From positions 186,001-250,000 of the forward strand of contig NZ_LIPG01000005.1 in the NCBI RefSeq assembly GCF_001905505.1: 64,000 nucleotides of DNA, given 5' to 3'. Of this stretch, positions 16,169-24,126 are shown one piece after another. Position 1 is the first letter of the stretch; each line of letters opens with the position of its first letter. The stretch comes from Streptomyces sp. CB02058. GTDB taxonomy: Bacteria; Actinomycetota; Actinomycetes; Streptomycetales; Streptomycetaceae. The notes below the pieces were generated by a model, which was not told where the DNA came from, ran no database searches, and saw only the letters and a program-made list of their open reading frames with translations. The position numbers and the translations under genes were made by a program.

Positions 16169-17452
16169 CTAGAGGAAGGAGTTGATCTCGATCGTCTCGG
16201 TACGGCCGGGGCCGACACCGATCGCGGAGATCGGGGCGCCGGACATCTCCTCCAGCGCCTTCACGTAACCCTGCGCGTTCTTCGGCAGGTCGGAGAAGGT
16301 CTTGGCCTTCGTGATGTCCTCGGACCAGCCCGGCAGCATCTCGTAGACCGGCTTCGCGTGGTGGAAGTCGGTCTGGCTGTACGGGAGCTCCTCGACGCGC
16401 TTGCCGTCGATCTCGTACGCCACGCACACCGGGATCTGCTCCCAGCCGGTCAGCACGTCCAGCTTGGTGAGGAAGAAGTCGGTGAGGCCGTTGACCCGGG
16501 TCGCGTACCGCGCGATCGGGGCGTCGAACCAGCCGCAGCGGCGGTCACGGCCGGTGGTGACACCGCGCTCGCCACCGATCCTGCGCAGCGCCTCGCCGTC
16601 CTCGTCGAGAAGTTCGGTCGGGAAGGGGCCGGCACCGACGCGCGTGGTGTAGGCCTTGAGGATGCCGATGACCCGGCTGATCTTCGTCGGGCCCACGCCG
16701 GCCCCGGTGCAGGCGCCGCCCGCGGTCGGGTTCGACGAGGTGACGAAGGGGTACGTGCCGTGGTCGACGTCCAGCAGCGTGCCCTGGCCGCCCTCGAAGA
16801 GGACGACCTTGCCCTCGTCGATGGCGTTGTTCAGGATCAGCGTCGTGTCGGCGACGAACGGCTTGATCTGCTCCGCGTACTGGAGCATCTCCTCGACGAT
16901 CTTCCCGGCGTCGATCGCGCGCCGGTTGAAGACCTTCGCCAGGAGCTGGTTCTTCTGCTCCAGCGCCGCTTCGACCTTCTGCTCCAGGATCGACTCGTCG
17001 TAGAGGTCCTGGACGCGGATGCCCACGCGGTTGATCTTGTCGGCGTAGGTCGGGCCGATACCGCGCCCGGTCGTGCCGATCTTCCGCTTGCCGAGGAAGC
17101 GTTCGGTCACCTTGTCGACGGTGACGTTGTACGGAGTGATCAAATGAGCGTTGCCGCTGATCAGGAGCTTGGACGTGTCGACGCCTCGCTCGTTCAGACC
17201 GCTCAGCTCGGAGAGCAGGACCGCCGGGTCGACGACGACACCGTTACCGATGACCGGAGTACACCCCGGCGACAGGATTCCGGAGGGGAGGAGATGCAGT
17301 GCGTACTTCTGGTCGCCTACGACAACCGTGTGGCCGGCGTTGTTGCCGCCCTGGTAGCGCACCACATAGTCAACGGATCCACCGAGCAGGTCGGTGGCCT
17401 TCCCCTTGCCCTCGTCACCCCACTGAGCACCGAGCAGCACAAGTGCGGGCAC
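16169..17452 (-). CDS. purA: adenylosuccinate synthetase
   Basis: PurA joins IMP and aspartate using GTP, the first committed step to AMP. The 427-residue protein has the GTP loop GAQWGDEGKGKATDLL at residues 8-23 and the base-binding NNAGHTVVV. The IMP-site loop is KIGTTGRGIGPTYADK, followed by LFEGGQGTLLDVDHGTYPFVTSSNPTAGG and the C-terminal IGVGPGRTETI. Cytoplasmic. The GTG at 17452 gives the family start (M/V)PALVLLGAQWGDEG. The leader upstream holds two inverted repeats that may regulate it. It is divergent from the lipid-kinase-like gene. Confidence 0.98.
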   Translation of the reverse strand: MPALVLLGAQWGDEGKGKATDLLGGSVDYVVRYQGGNNAGHTVVVGDQKYALHLLPSGILSPGCTPVIGNGVVVDPAVLLSELSGLNERGVDTSKLLISGNAHLITPYNVTVDKVTERFLGKRKIGTTGRGIGPTYADKINRVGIRVQDLYDESILEQKVEAALEQKNQLLAKVFNRRAIDAGKIVEEMLQYAEQIKPFVADTTLILNNAIDEGKVVLFEGGQGTLLDVDHGTYPFVTSSNPTAGGACTGAGVGPTKISRVIGILKAYTTRVGAGPFPTELLDEDGEALRRIGGERGVTTGRDRRCGWFDAPIARYATRVNGLTDFFLTKLDVLTGWEQIPVCVAYEIDGKRVEELPYSQTDFHHAKPVYEMLPGWSEDITKAKTFSDLPKNAQGYVKALEEMSGAPISAIGVGPGRTETIEINSFL

Positions 17453-17507
17453 AGGCGTACACCCCTTCCGGGCGGGGCATGTCCAAGGTCAGGGGGCGTA
17501 CGTAAAG

Positions 17508-17526
17508 GTCGTACCTGCCGTACGAC
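17508..17526. promoter_or_regulatory. inverted repeat in purA leader
   Basis: GTCGTAC (17508-17514), CTGCC, GTACGAC (17520-17526) form a perfect 7-5-7 palindrome 56-74 bp upstream of the purA start. The size fits a dimeric repressor operator. No Streptomyces purine repressor is established to me for this sequence. Confidence 0.4.
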
Positions 17527-17576
17527 GATGTACGGCAAAGCCTGAGCCGTCGAACCGGGTGCCCCGGAATAGACGA

Positions 17577-17604
17577 AGCCCCTGGCGCAATAGCGCAAGG
17601 GGCT
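17577..17604. promoter_or_regulatory. 12-bp hairpin between purA and lipid-kinase-like gene
   Basis: AGCCCCT-g-GCGC and GCGC-a-AGGGGCT pair around AATA with one G/A mismatch. It lies about 125-150 bp upstream of purA and 35 bp upstream of the divergent gene. It is either a terminator remnant or a 5'-leader structure. Confidence 0.45.
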
Positions 17605-17638
17605 CTTGCACCAAGATGCTACCCGAGGAAGGACCGAG

Positions 17639-18478
17639 GTGTCGGCTGCAGAGCCCCCCGGCGACGGCGACCACCAGCTACTCGTGCTCATCGACCCCCT
17701 TGCCCGTCGCTACGACGGCGAGTCCGTGCGCATCGCGAAGGACGTGCTGAGCGCCGGTTCGCACGCCAAGATCTGCCTTCCCGACGGCCCCGACGAGTTC
17801 GCCAGGGCCCTGTCGCGGCGGGGTGCCAGACGGCCGGTGGTCGTCGGCGACGACCACGCGCTGCTGCGCGCGGTGTCCCAGCTCCACCGGGAGCGGGAGC
17901 TCTCCTACGGCGCGCTCTCCCTGATCCCGGTCGGCGCCGCGCACTCGCTGGAACTGGCGCACGCGCTCGGCGTGCCCCGGGGCGCGGTGGCGGCCGCCCG
18001 CACGGCGCTCGACGGGACCGCGCGCCGGCTGGACCTGCTCGTCGACGACAGCGACGGGGTCGTGCTCGGCGATCTGCGCATCCCGGCCATGAGCAGCCGG
18101 ACCGACCAGCCCCACACGGTCTGGGACGCCTGCCGCTCCCTGATGGCCGCCCTGGTCCGCCCCGCCCCTCCCTCGCCGTCCGGCCCCGCCCGCGCCCACC
18201 GGCTGCGGGTCGAGGCGGACGGGGTCCTGCTGAACGACCTGGACCGCCCGGTCGAAGACGTGTCGGTGACCGCCCAGGGCGACGGCGGCCTCGCGGACGT
18301 GGTGATCCACACGACCGCGGGCGACACCCTCGCCGCGGAGGCCAAGGCGGTCACGGTCGCGGGCCCGGACTTCCGCTACCGCGCGGACATACACGTGGCG
18401 GGACCGGTCAGAACCCGGACGTGGACGGTCCGGGCGGGGGCCTGGGGCCTGGTGCTCCCGGCGGAAACCGGGGGATGA
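17639..18478 (+). CDS. diacylglycerol-kinase-like protein
   Basis: The 279-residue protein looks like a DAGK/NAD-kinase superfamily catalytic fold: LLVLIDPLARRYDGESV, then RRPVVVGDDHALLRAVSQLHRERELSYGALSLIPVGAAHSLELAHALGVPRGAVAAARTAL. The usual GGDGT nucleotide motif is replaced by VVGDDHALL, so phosphotransfer activity is uncertain. The C-terminal half carries HRLRVEADGVLLNDLDRPVEDVSV, typical of the YegS/DAGK beta domain. The GTG at 17639 is chosen for GAGGAAGG upstream. It is divergent from purA and adjacent to the GbsR-type repressor. Confidence 0.75.
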   Translation: MSAAEPPGDGDHQLLVLIDPLARRYDGESVRIAKDVLSAGSHAKICLPDGPDEFARALSRRGARRPVVVGDDHALLRAVSQLHRERELSYGALSLIPVGAAHSLELAHALGVPRGAVAAARTALDGTARRLDLLVDDSDGVVLGDLRIPAMSSRTDQPHTVWDACRSLMAALVRPAPPSPSGPARAHRLRVEADGVLLNDLDRPVEDVSVTAQGDGGLADVVIHTTAGDTLAAEAKAVTVAGPDFRYRADIHVAGPVRTRTWTVRAGAWGLVLPAETGG

Positions 18479-18554
18479 CCGGGCGCGGGGACGGGGAGCG
18501 GCGGTGCGGCGGGAGGAGCAGCCCCCGCCCGCCCCCGGCCCCCTCCCCGTGACC

Positions 18555-19142
18555 TCAGCCGGTGGCCTTGCGGCTCTCGCGCCACCTGGCCAGGACGCCG
18601 ACCAGCTCGCTCTGCACGAACGCGAAGAACTCCGCCGTCTCCAGGAGCCGCGCGCCCGCCGGGGTGTCCTCGCCGAGGGTGCGCGCGCCGTCCCTCAACG
18701 TGCGCTCCCAGCGGGTCAGCACCTGGTCGCGGTTGGCGAAGCTGTCGTACCAGACCTCGTCGTGCAGCCGGTACCGGTCACGGCGGGAGCCCGGGTCGCG
18801 TTCGCGGCCGACCATGCTGACCTGGGTGAGGTAGTTGATCGCGCCGGAGACGGCGGCCGGGCTGATCCGCAGCCGCTCGCCCAGCTCCGCCGAGGTCATG
18901 GAGCCGTCGTCGTCCGCGAGGAGCGCCGCGAAGACGCGCGAGGCCATCCGCTGCATCCCCGCCTCCGTCATGTCGGCCGCGAAGCGCTCGACGAACCGCG
19001 ACACCGCGTCCTCGTCACGTCCGCCGGAGCCGGCGGCGTCCACGCCGGAGCCGGCGGCGGTGCCGGTCTCGACGCCGCTGCCCGTGCCGGTGTCCTCGGT
19101 TCGGCTGGTCATGACCTCCACCGTCTCCCCTGCCCTGTCCAT
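18555..19142 (-). CDS. GbsR/MarR-family repressor
   Basis: The 195-residue protein has an acidic Gly/Ser-rich N-terminal tail (about 1-40). A winged helix follows: VERFAADMTEAGMQRMASRVFAALLADDDGSMTSAELGERLRISPAAVSGAINYLTQVSMVGRERDPGSRRDRYRL, which is the GbsR-like pattern. The C-terminal helices end ELVGVLARWRESRKATG. It is divergent from an ABC exporter and likely represses it and itself through the palindrome at 19170-19185. A TATAAA element (minus strand, 19157-19152) sits about 10 bp before the ATG at 19142, suggesting a nearly leaderless mRNA. An ATG at 19112 is an alternative start. Confidence 0.9.
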   Translation of the reverse strand: MDRAGETVEVMTSRTEDTGTGSGVETGTAAGSGVDAAGSGGRDEDAVSRFVERFAADMTEAGMQRMASRVFAALLADDDGSMTSAELGERLRISPAAVSGAINYLTQVSMVGRERDPGSRRDRYRLHDEVWYDSFANRDQVLTRWERTLRDGARTLGEDTPAGARLLETAEFFAFVQSELVGVLARWRESRKATG

Positions 19143-19169
19143 GGCGCCAACTTTATACGGTTCCTTAAC

Positions 19170-19198
19170 TTCACAAGATTGTGAAATCCGCGTACGTT
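19170..19198 (+). promoter_or_regulatory. leaderless promoter with overlapping operator (ABC exporter)
   Basis: TTCACAA-ga-TTGTGAA (19170-19185) is a 7-2-7 perfect palindrome. Its left arm supplies TTCACA, five of six matches to a -35 box. A 17-bp spacer leads to TACGTT (19193-19198), a plausible -10, so transcription should start at about 19205, next to the ATG at 19206. There is no ribosome site. A repressor on the palindrome would block RNA polymerase. Confidence 0.65.
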
Positions 19199-19205
19199 CA
19201 AAATC

Positions 19206-20183
19206 ATGACGAAGGCAATCACCGTGGCCGGACTGCACAAGTCGTTCGGGCGGACACACGCGCTGGACGGCCTCGACCTCACCGTCGAGACCGGTGAGGT
19301 GCACGGCTTCCTGGGTCCCAACGGCGCCGGGAAGTCGACCACCATCCGCGTCCTGCTGGGGCTGTTGCGCGCCGATTCGGGAGCGGCGCGGCTCCTCGGC
19401 AAGGACCCCTGGCACGACGCGGTCGAGCTGCACCGCCGCCTGGCCTATGTGCCCGGCGATGTGGAGCTCTGGCCGGGGCTCACGGGCGGCGAGGCCATCG
19501 ATCTGCTCGCGCGGCTGCGCGGCGGGGCCGACAAGCGGCGGCGCGACGAGCTGATCGAGCGCTTCGGCCTCGATCCGACGAAGAAGGGCCGGGCCTACTC
19601 CAAGGGCAACCGCCAGAAGGTGGCCATCGTCGCGGCCCTGGCCTCGGACGCGGAGCTGCTGCTCCTGGACGAGCCGACCGCCGGACTCGACCCCCTCATG
19701 GAGGTCGTCTTCCAGGACGTGATCCTCCAGGCCAAGGAGGCGGGCAGGACCGTGCTGCTCTCCAGCCACGTCCTGGCCCAGGTCGAGAAGCTGGCCGACC
19801 GGGTCAGCATCATCCGGCTCGGCAGGACCGTGCAGTCCGGGTCGCTGAGCGAGATGCGGCATCTGACGCGCACGACGATCGAGGCGGAGACCGACCGGCC
19901 CGCCGAAGGGCTCGACCGGCTGCCCGGCGTGCACTCCGTGGAGGTCGTGGACGACGGGTCCGGGGGCGGGGGCCGGGTGCGGTTCACCGTGGACGGCGGC
20001 CATCTCGACGGCGCCGTGAGCAGGCTCGCCTCCTTCGGCGTACGCAGCCTGATCAGCCACCCGCCGACCCTGGAGGAGCTGATGCTCCGCCACTACGGCG
20101 ACGAGCTCGCCGCCAACGGCCACGACGGCCGGGGCACTCCCGTGGGCCAGGGCACCGCCGAGGCCCGGCGGAGCGCGCGATGA
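19206..20183 (+). CDS. ABC transporter ATP-binding protein
   Basis: The 325-residue protein is a DrrA-type exporter ATPase: Walker A GPNGAGKSTTIRVLLGLL near 37-54, the signature variant YSKGNRQKVAIVAALA (usual LSGGQ replaced by SKGNR, as in the ABC-2 tetronasin-type group), Walker B ELLLLDEPTAGLDPL, and the switch His in SSHVLAQVEKLADR. The C-terminal about 90 residues form an accessory domain. It stops 4 bp into the permease start (overlap 20180-20183), so both are translated together. The substrate is likely a hydrophobic compound. The promoter is apparently leaderless and under the divergent GbsR-type repressor. Confidence 0.95.
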   Translation: MTKAITVAGLHKSFGRTHALDGLDLTVETGEVHGFLGPNGAGKSTTIRVLLGLLRADSGAARLLGKDPWHDAVELHRRLAYVPGDVELWPGLTGGEAIDLLARLRGGADKRRRDELIERFGLDPTKKGRAYSKGNRQKVAIVAALASDAELLLLDEPTAGLDPLMEVVFQDVILQAKEAGRTVLLSSHVLAQVEKLADRVSIIRLGRTVQSGSLSEMRHLTRTTIEAETDRPAEGLDRLPGVHSVEVVDDGSGGGGRVRFTVDGGHLDGAVSRLASFGVRSLISHPPTLEELMLRHYGDELAANGHDGRGTPVGQGTAEARRSAR

Positions 20184-21838
20184 ACACCGCCACCGCCACC
20201 AGGACACCGGCGCAGGCCCGGCCCCTCGCGGGCCCCGGAGCGCTGACGGGAACCCGCACCCTGCTCCGGTTCGACCTGCGCAGGGACCGCGTCCGGCTCC
20301 CCGTGTGGATCCTCGCCCTGTACCTCGGCACGCTCTCCACCGCGGACAAGTTCACGACGCTGTACGCCGACCCGGAGGCCCGTGCCTCCGTCATGAAGAC
20401 CATGGGCGGACCGGCCGGACTCGCCATGTCAGGGCCCCGGCACTATCTGGACGACTACACCTTCGGCGCGATGCTGGGCCATCAGATGCTCGGCTTCACG
20501 GCCGTCCTGACGGGCCTCATGAGCGTCCTGGTCGTCACCCGCCACACCCGCGACGAGGAGGAGACCAACCGCGCCGAGCTGGTCCGCTCCACCGTCGTGG
20601 GCCGTCACGCGCACCTGGCCGCCGCGCTCTGGACCGCGGTGATCGCCAACCTCGCCCTCGCCGCCCTGCTCGCCGTCACGCTCGGGGCCATGGACCTGGC
20701 CCCCGGCGGCGCCACCGGCCCGCTGCTCTACGGCCTCGCCCACGCGGCCGTCGGCATCGTCTTCGCCTGCGTCGCCGCGGTCACCACGCAGATCACCGCC
20801 CACACCCGGGGCGCGTCCGGCATGGCGCTGGCCGTGATCGGCCTCGCCTACGCCCTGCGGGCCGCCGGTGACGCGGGCGGCGACGACGCGCTCTCCTGGC
20901 TCTCCCCGATCGGCTGGGTCCAGCGCACCTACCCGTACGTCGACGACAACGGGTGGCCGCTGCTGCTCTGCCTGGTGTTCGCCGCCCTCTGCGCCGGTGC
21001 GGGCTTCGTCCTGTCGACCCGGCGTGACGTGGGCGCGGGGCTCCGCGCCACCCGGCCGGGCAGCCCCGAGGCCTCCGGCGCGCTGCTCCGGCCGCTGGGG
21101 TTCGCGCTGCGGCTGCACCGCTCCGTGCTGGCCGGATTCGGCGCCGGGCTGTTCCTGATGGGAGCGATGTACGGGTCGGTCCTCGGCCAGGCCGACGACA
21201 TGCTGAAGAACATCGACCAGGTCCAGGAGGCGCTCCGCAGGATCGGCGGCGCGACCATGGCCGAGTCGTTCGCCTCGATGATCATGGTGATCCTGGCCGT
21301 CGTCGCCTCCGTCCACGTCGTGATGGCGGCCCTGCGGCCCCGCGCCGAGGAGAACGCGGGCCGTGCCGAACCCCTGCTGGCCACAGGCCTGTCCCGCGCC
21401 CGCTGGGCGGGCAGCCATCTCGCGGTCGCTCTCGCCGGCGGTACGGCGATGCTGCTGGCGGCCGGACTCGGCATCGGGCTCGCGGGAGCGGCCTCGGCCG
21501 GCGACCCGGGGCTCGTGCTCTCCCTGACGGGCGCGGCGCTCGCCTACGCGCCGGCGCTCTGGGTCACCACCGCGGTCGCCGCCGTCCTGTTCGGCTGGCT
21601 GCCCAGGGCGGCTCAGGCGGCCTGGGCGGTCCCGGTGTACGCGTTCGTGACCGGCTATCTGGGCCAACTGCTGCGGTTCCCGGACTGGATGAACGGCCTG
21701 TCCCCCTTCGGCCATGTCCCGCAGCTGCCCGCGGCGCCCATGGAGTGGACGCCCCTGGTGGTCCTCACCCTGGTCGCCGCCGCCCTGCTGTGGCTCGGCC
21801 TGGAGGGCTTCCGGCGCCGGGACCTCCTGACGAAGTAG
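20180..21838 (+). CDS. ABC-2 type exporter permease
   Basis: The 552-residue integral membrane protein has about 12 hydrophobic segments in two similar halves, the layout of tetronasin/polyketide-antibiotic exporter permeases. The first half has FDLRRDRVRLPVWILALYLGTLSTADKF and RHTRDEEETNRAELVRSTVVGRHA; the second has RPRAEENAGRAEPLLATGLSRARWAGSHLAVALAGG. The paired E-x-x-x-R-A-E motifs are characteristic. It works with the overlapping ATPase in the cytoplasmic membrane. The cargo is not predictable from sequence. Confidence 0.93.
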   Translation: MNTATATRTPAQARPLAGPGALTGTRTLLRFDLRRDRVRLPVWILALYLGTLSTADKFTTLYADPEARASVMKTMGGPAGLAMSGPRHYLDDYTFGAMLGHQMLGFTAVLTGLMSVLVVTRHTRDEEETNRAELVRSTVVGRHAHLAAALWTAVIANLALAALLAVTLGAMDLAPGGATGPLLYGLAHAAVGIVFACVAAVTTQITAHTRGASGMALAVIGLAYALRAAGDAGGDDALSWLSPIGWVQRTYPYVDDNGWPLLLCLVFAALCAGAGFVLSTRRDVGAGLRATRPGSPEASGALLRPLGFALRLHRSVLAGFGAGLFLMGAMYGSVLGQADDMLKNIDQVQEALRRIGGATMAESFASMIMVILAVVASVHVVMAALRPRAEENAGRAEPLLATGLSRARWAGSHLAVALAGGTAMLLAAGLGIGLAGAASAGDPGLVLSLTGAALAYAPALWVTTAVAAVLFGWLPRAAQAAWAVPVYAFVTGYLGQLLRFPDWMNGLSPFGHVPQLPAAPMEWTPLVVLTLVAAALLWLGLEGFRRRDLLTK

Positions 21839-21873
21839 GGAACCGGCCAGGGGGTACGCACGTCCTGAGGATC

Positions 21874-22260
21874 ATGGAGCAACGTGACGCGGCAGGGTAC
21901 GGCGGATGTGCGGCGGCGGCGCTCGGGGCGGCGACCGCCCTGTACGTCTGGGGCGCGTCGGGCCGCACCCAGCGGCACCTGGGTGCCGGCTTCGAGGGGC
22001 ACGGCAGGGACCTCTCCGTCCTGTGGACGGAGCTGCCCCTCATCCTCCTCGCCGGGATCCTGATCCCACCGGCCGTCTGGGTGCTCACCTTCCGTCTGCT
22101 GCGCGGGCGCGGCGCCCTGCGGTCCCGGGTCCTGATCGCGGCCGTGTGCACGGCGGGCGTGTTCGCCGCGTCCACATGGGGACTGCACACCTGGGCGAAC
22201 CCGCACAACCCGGACCACATACGGCTGTCCGGCGCCCTCGTCTCAGATCTCGACCAGTAG
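21874..22260 (+). CDS. small hypothetical membrane protein
   Basis: The 128-residue protein begins MEQRDAAGYGGCAAAALGAATALYVWG and has three hydrophobic stretches (residues 10-28, 50-75 and 88-105). The C-terminus NPDHIRLSGALVSDLDQ is hydrophilic. No family is recognised. CTGAGGATC precedes the ATG. Its end overlaps the P450 gene by 18 bp in convergent orientation. It follows the ABC operon after 35 bp and could be its third gene. Confidence 0.6.
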   Translation: MEQRDAAGYGGCAAAALGAATALYVWGASGRTQRHLGAGFEGHGRDLSVLWTELPLILLAGILIPPAVWVLTFRLLRGRGALRSRVLIAAVCTAGVFAASTWGLHTWANPHNPDHIRLSGALVSDLDQ

Positions 22261-23448
22261 CTCCCGCAGCCCCCGGATCACATAGCCAGGATTCCACTCG
22301 GGCTCCGCCACCAGCCTCATCCCGGGCGCCCTGCGCAGCAGTTCACCGAACGAGGCGCCGAGTTCGAGTCGAGCGAGCGGCGCGCCCAGGCAGTAGTGGA
22401 TGCCCGCGCCGAACGAGATGTGCGGGTTGTCCTGCCGGGTCAGGTCCAGCGTCTCCGCGTCGGCGAAGCGCTCCGGGTCCCGGTTGGCCGACGCGAAGAG
22501 CAGAGCGACCTGCGCACCGCGCGGGATGACGGTGCCGTCGATCTCGATGTCGTCCAGGACCCACCGGGCGAACATGGGCACCGGGGTGTCGTAGCGCAGG
22601 AGTTCCTCGACTGCCGTCGGCAGCATGCCGTGGTCGGCGCGCAGCGAGGCCAGCTGCTCGGGGTGTCTGAAGAGCATCCACCAGCCGTTGACGGTGGCGT
22701 TGACCGTCGCCTCGTGGCCCGCGTTGAGCAGCAGCACACAGGTGGAGATGATCTCCTGCTCGCTCAGCCGGTCCTCGTCGTCATGGGCGGCGATGAGCCC
22801 GGAGATCAGGTCGGTCCCCGGGTCCGCGCGCCGCGCGGTGATCAGTTCCCGCAGATAGGCGGAGAACTCGACCGACGCCTGCACGGCGGCCCGCGCGGTC
22901 TCCTCCGGCGGGTTCAGCTCGAACATCCCGCAGATCGCCGCCGACCAGGGCCGCAGCAGCCCCCGGTCGGCCTCCGGCACACCGAGCATCTCGCCGATGA
23001 CGGCCACCGGCAGCGGCTCGGCGACCGCGCTCAGCAGGTCGCCGCCGCCCGCGCCGACGAAGTCGTCGACGAGGGCGGCGGCCAGCCGCTCCACGGTCGG
23101 GGCGAGCGCCTCGACCCTGCGGGGTGTGAACGCCTTGGCGACGAGCCGCCGGATACGGGTGTGGTCGGGGGCCTCCAGATCGAGGATCCCGTTCCCGTTG
23201 AGCGTGTGGAACGGCTCGTGCGCCTCGGGCGGGGCCGCGACCCCGAACTCGTCGTGGCTGAAGCGGTGCAGATACGTCCGCCCGAGCCGCCGGTCGCGCA
23301 GCAGACCGGACACGTCGGAGTAGTGCGGGACGAGCCACTGCCGCGTCGGCTCGAAGTAGTGCGCCCGGCCGGTGGCGCGCAGCGCGGCGTAGGCGGGGTA
23401 CGGGTCGGCCACGAACGCCGGGGACCAGGGGTCGAAGGAGACGTGCAT
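22243..23448 (-). CDS. cytochrome P450
   Basis: The 401-residue soluble bacterial P450 has the heme loop FGAGIHYCLGAPLARLE with ligand Cys353. The I-helix is CVLLLNAGHEATVNATVNG; the usual acid-Thr pair is present as G-H-E-A-T. The ExxR motif is VEELLRYDTPV. It needs ferredoxin and reductase, neither seen nearby. The start MHVSFDPWSPAFVADPYPAY is typical. It lies 9 bp downstream of the response regulator and may be the last gene of the kynurenine-to-two-component run. The substrate is unknown. Confidence 0.95.
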   Translation of the reverse strand: MHVSFDPWSPAFVADPYPAYAALRATGRAHYFEPTRQWLVPHYSDVSGLLRDRRLGRTYLHRFSHDEFGVAAPPEAHEPFHTLNGNGILDLEAPDHTRIRRLVAKAFTPRRVEALAPTVERLAAALVDDFVGAGGGDLLSAVAEPLPVAVIGEMLGVPEADRGLLRPWSAAICGMFELNPPEETARAAVQASVEFSAYLRELITARRADPGTDLISGLIAAHDDEDRLSEQEIISTCVLLLNAGHEATVNATVNGWWMLFRHPEQLASLRADHGMLPTAVEELLRYDTPVPMFARWVLDDIEIDGTVIPRGAQVALLFASANRDPERFADAETLDLTRQDNPHISFGAGIHYCLGAPLARLELGASFGELLRRAPGMRLVAEPEWNPGYVIRGLRELLVEI

Positions 23449-23457
23449 GGGCCGACG

Positions 23458-24126
23458 CTATCCGGGCGTGACCAGCCGTGCCTCGTAGGCGAACACGGCC
23501 GCCTGGGTGCGGTCCCGCAGTCCCAGCTTCACCAGGACGCGGCTGACGTGCGTCTTGATCGTCGATTCGGCGACCACGAGGTGCGAGGCGATCTCCAGGT
23601 TCGACAGCCCCTGGGCGATCAGCACGAGCACCTCCGTCTCCCGCTCGGTGAGGTCGCCGATCCTGGCCATGGCGGGCGGCCGGGGCGCCTCGGCGATCCT
23701 CGAGAACTCGGTGATCAGCCGCCGGGTCACCGTCGGCGCGAGCAGCGCCTCGCCGGAGGCCACCACCCGCACGCCGTCGGCGAGCTGCCGGGCGGAGGCG
23801 TCCTTGAGCAGGAAGCCGGAGGCACCGGCCCGCAGCGCCTGGTACACGTACTCGTCGAGATCGAACGTGGTCAGGACCAGCACCTTGGCGTCGGCGTCGG
23901 CCGCGACGATCTCGCGGGTGGCCTCGATGCCGTTGAGTTCCGGCATCCGGATGTCCATCAGCACCACGTCGGGCCGCAGGGCGGCGACCTGTGACACGGC
24001 CTGGCGCCCGTCGACGGCCTCGCCGACGACCTCGATGCCGGGCATCGCGTTGAGCAGGACGGAGAAGCCCTCGCGGACCATCATCTGGTCGTCGACGATC
24101 AGTACCCGGATGGGCGACTCGCTCAT
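23458..24126 (-). CDS. NarL/LuxR-type response regulator
   Basis: The 222-residue protein has a receiver domain (VLIVDDQMMVREGFSVLL; phospho-acceptor Asp58 in VLMDIRMPELNG; Lys in RAGASGFLLKDASARQLADGV) and a C-terminal GerE/LuxR helix-turn-helix (LTEREVL-type segment LTERETEVLVLIAQGLSNLEIASHLVVAESTIKTHVSRVLVKLGLRDRTQA). It is the partner of the histidine kinase, whose stop overlaps its start by 4 bp. The genes it controls are not known. Confidence 0.96.
   Translation of the reverse strand: MSESPIRVLIVDDQMMVREGFSVLLNAMPGIEVVGEAVDGRQAVSQVAALRPDVVLMDIRMPELNGIEATREIVAADADAKVLVLTTFDLDEYVYQALRAGASGFLLKDASARQLADGVRVVASGEALLAPTVTRRLITEFSRIAEAPRPPAMARIGDLTERETEVLVLIAQGLSNLEIASHLVVAESTIKTHVSRVLVKLGLRDRTQAAVFAYEARLVTPG

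Noticed and set aside
17453..17638. Purine riboswitch upstream of purA
   Set aside because: The inverted repeats do not show the three-way junction or conserved loops of known purine riboswitches.
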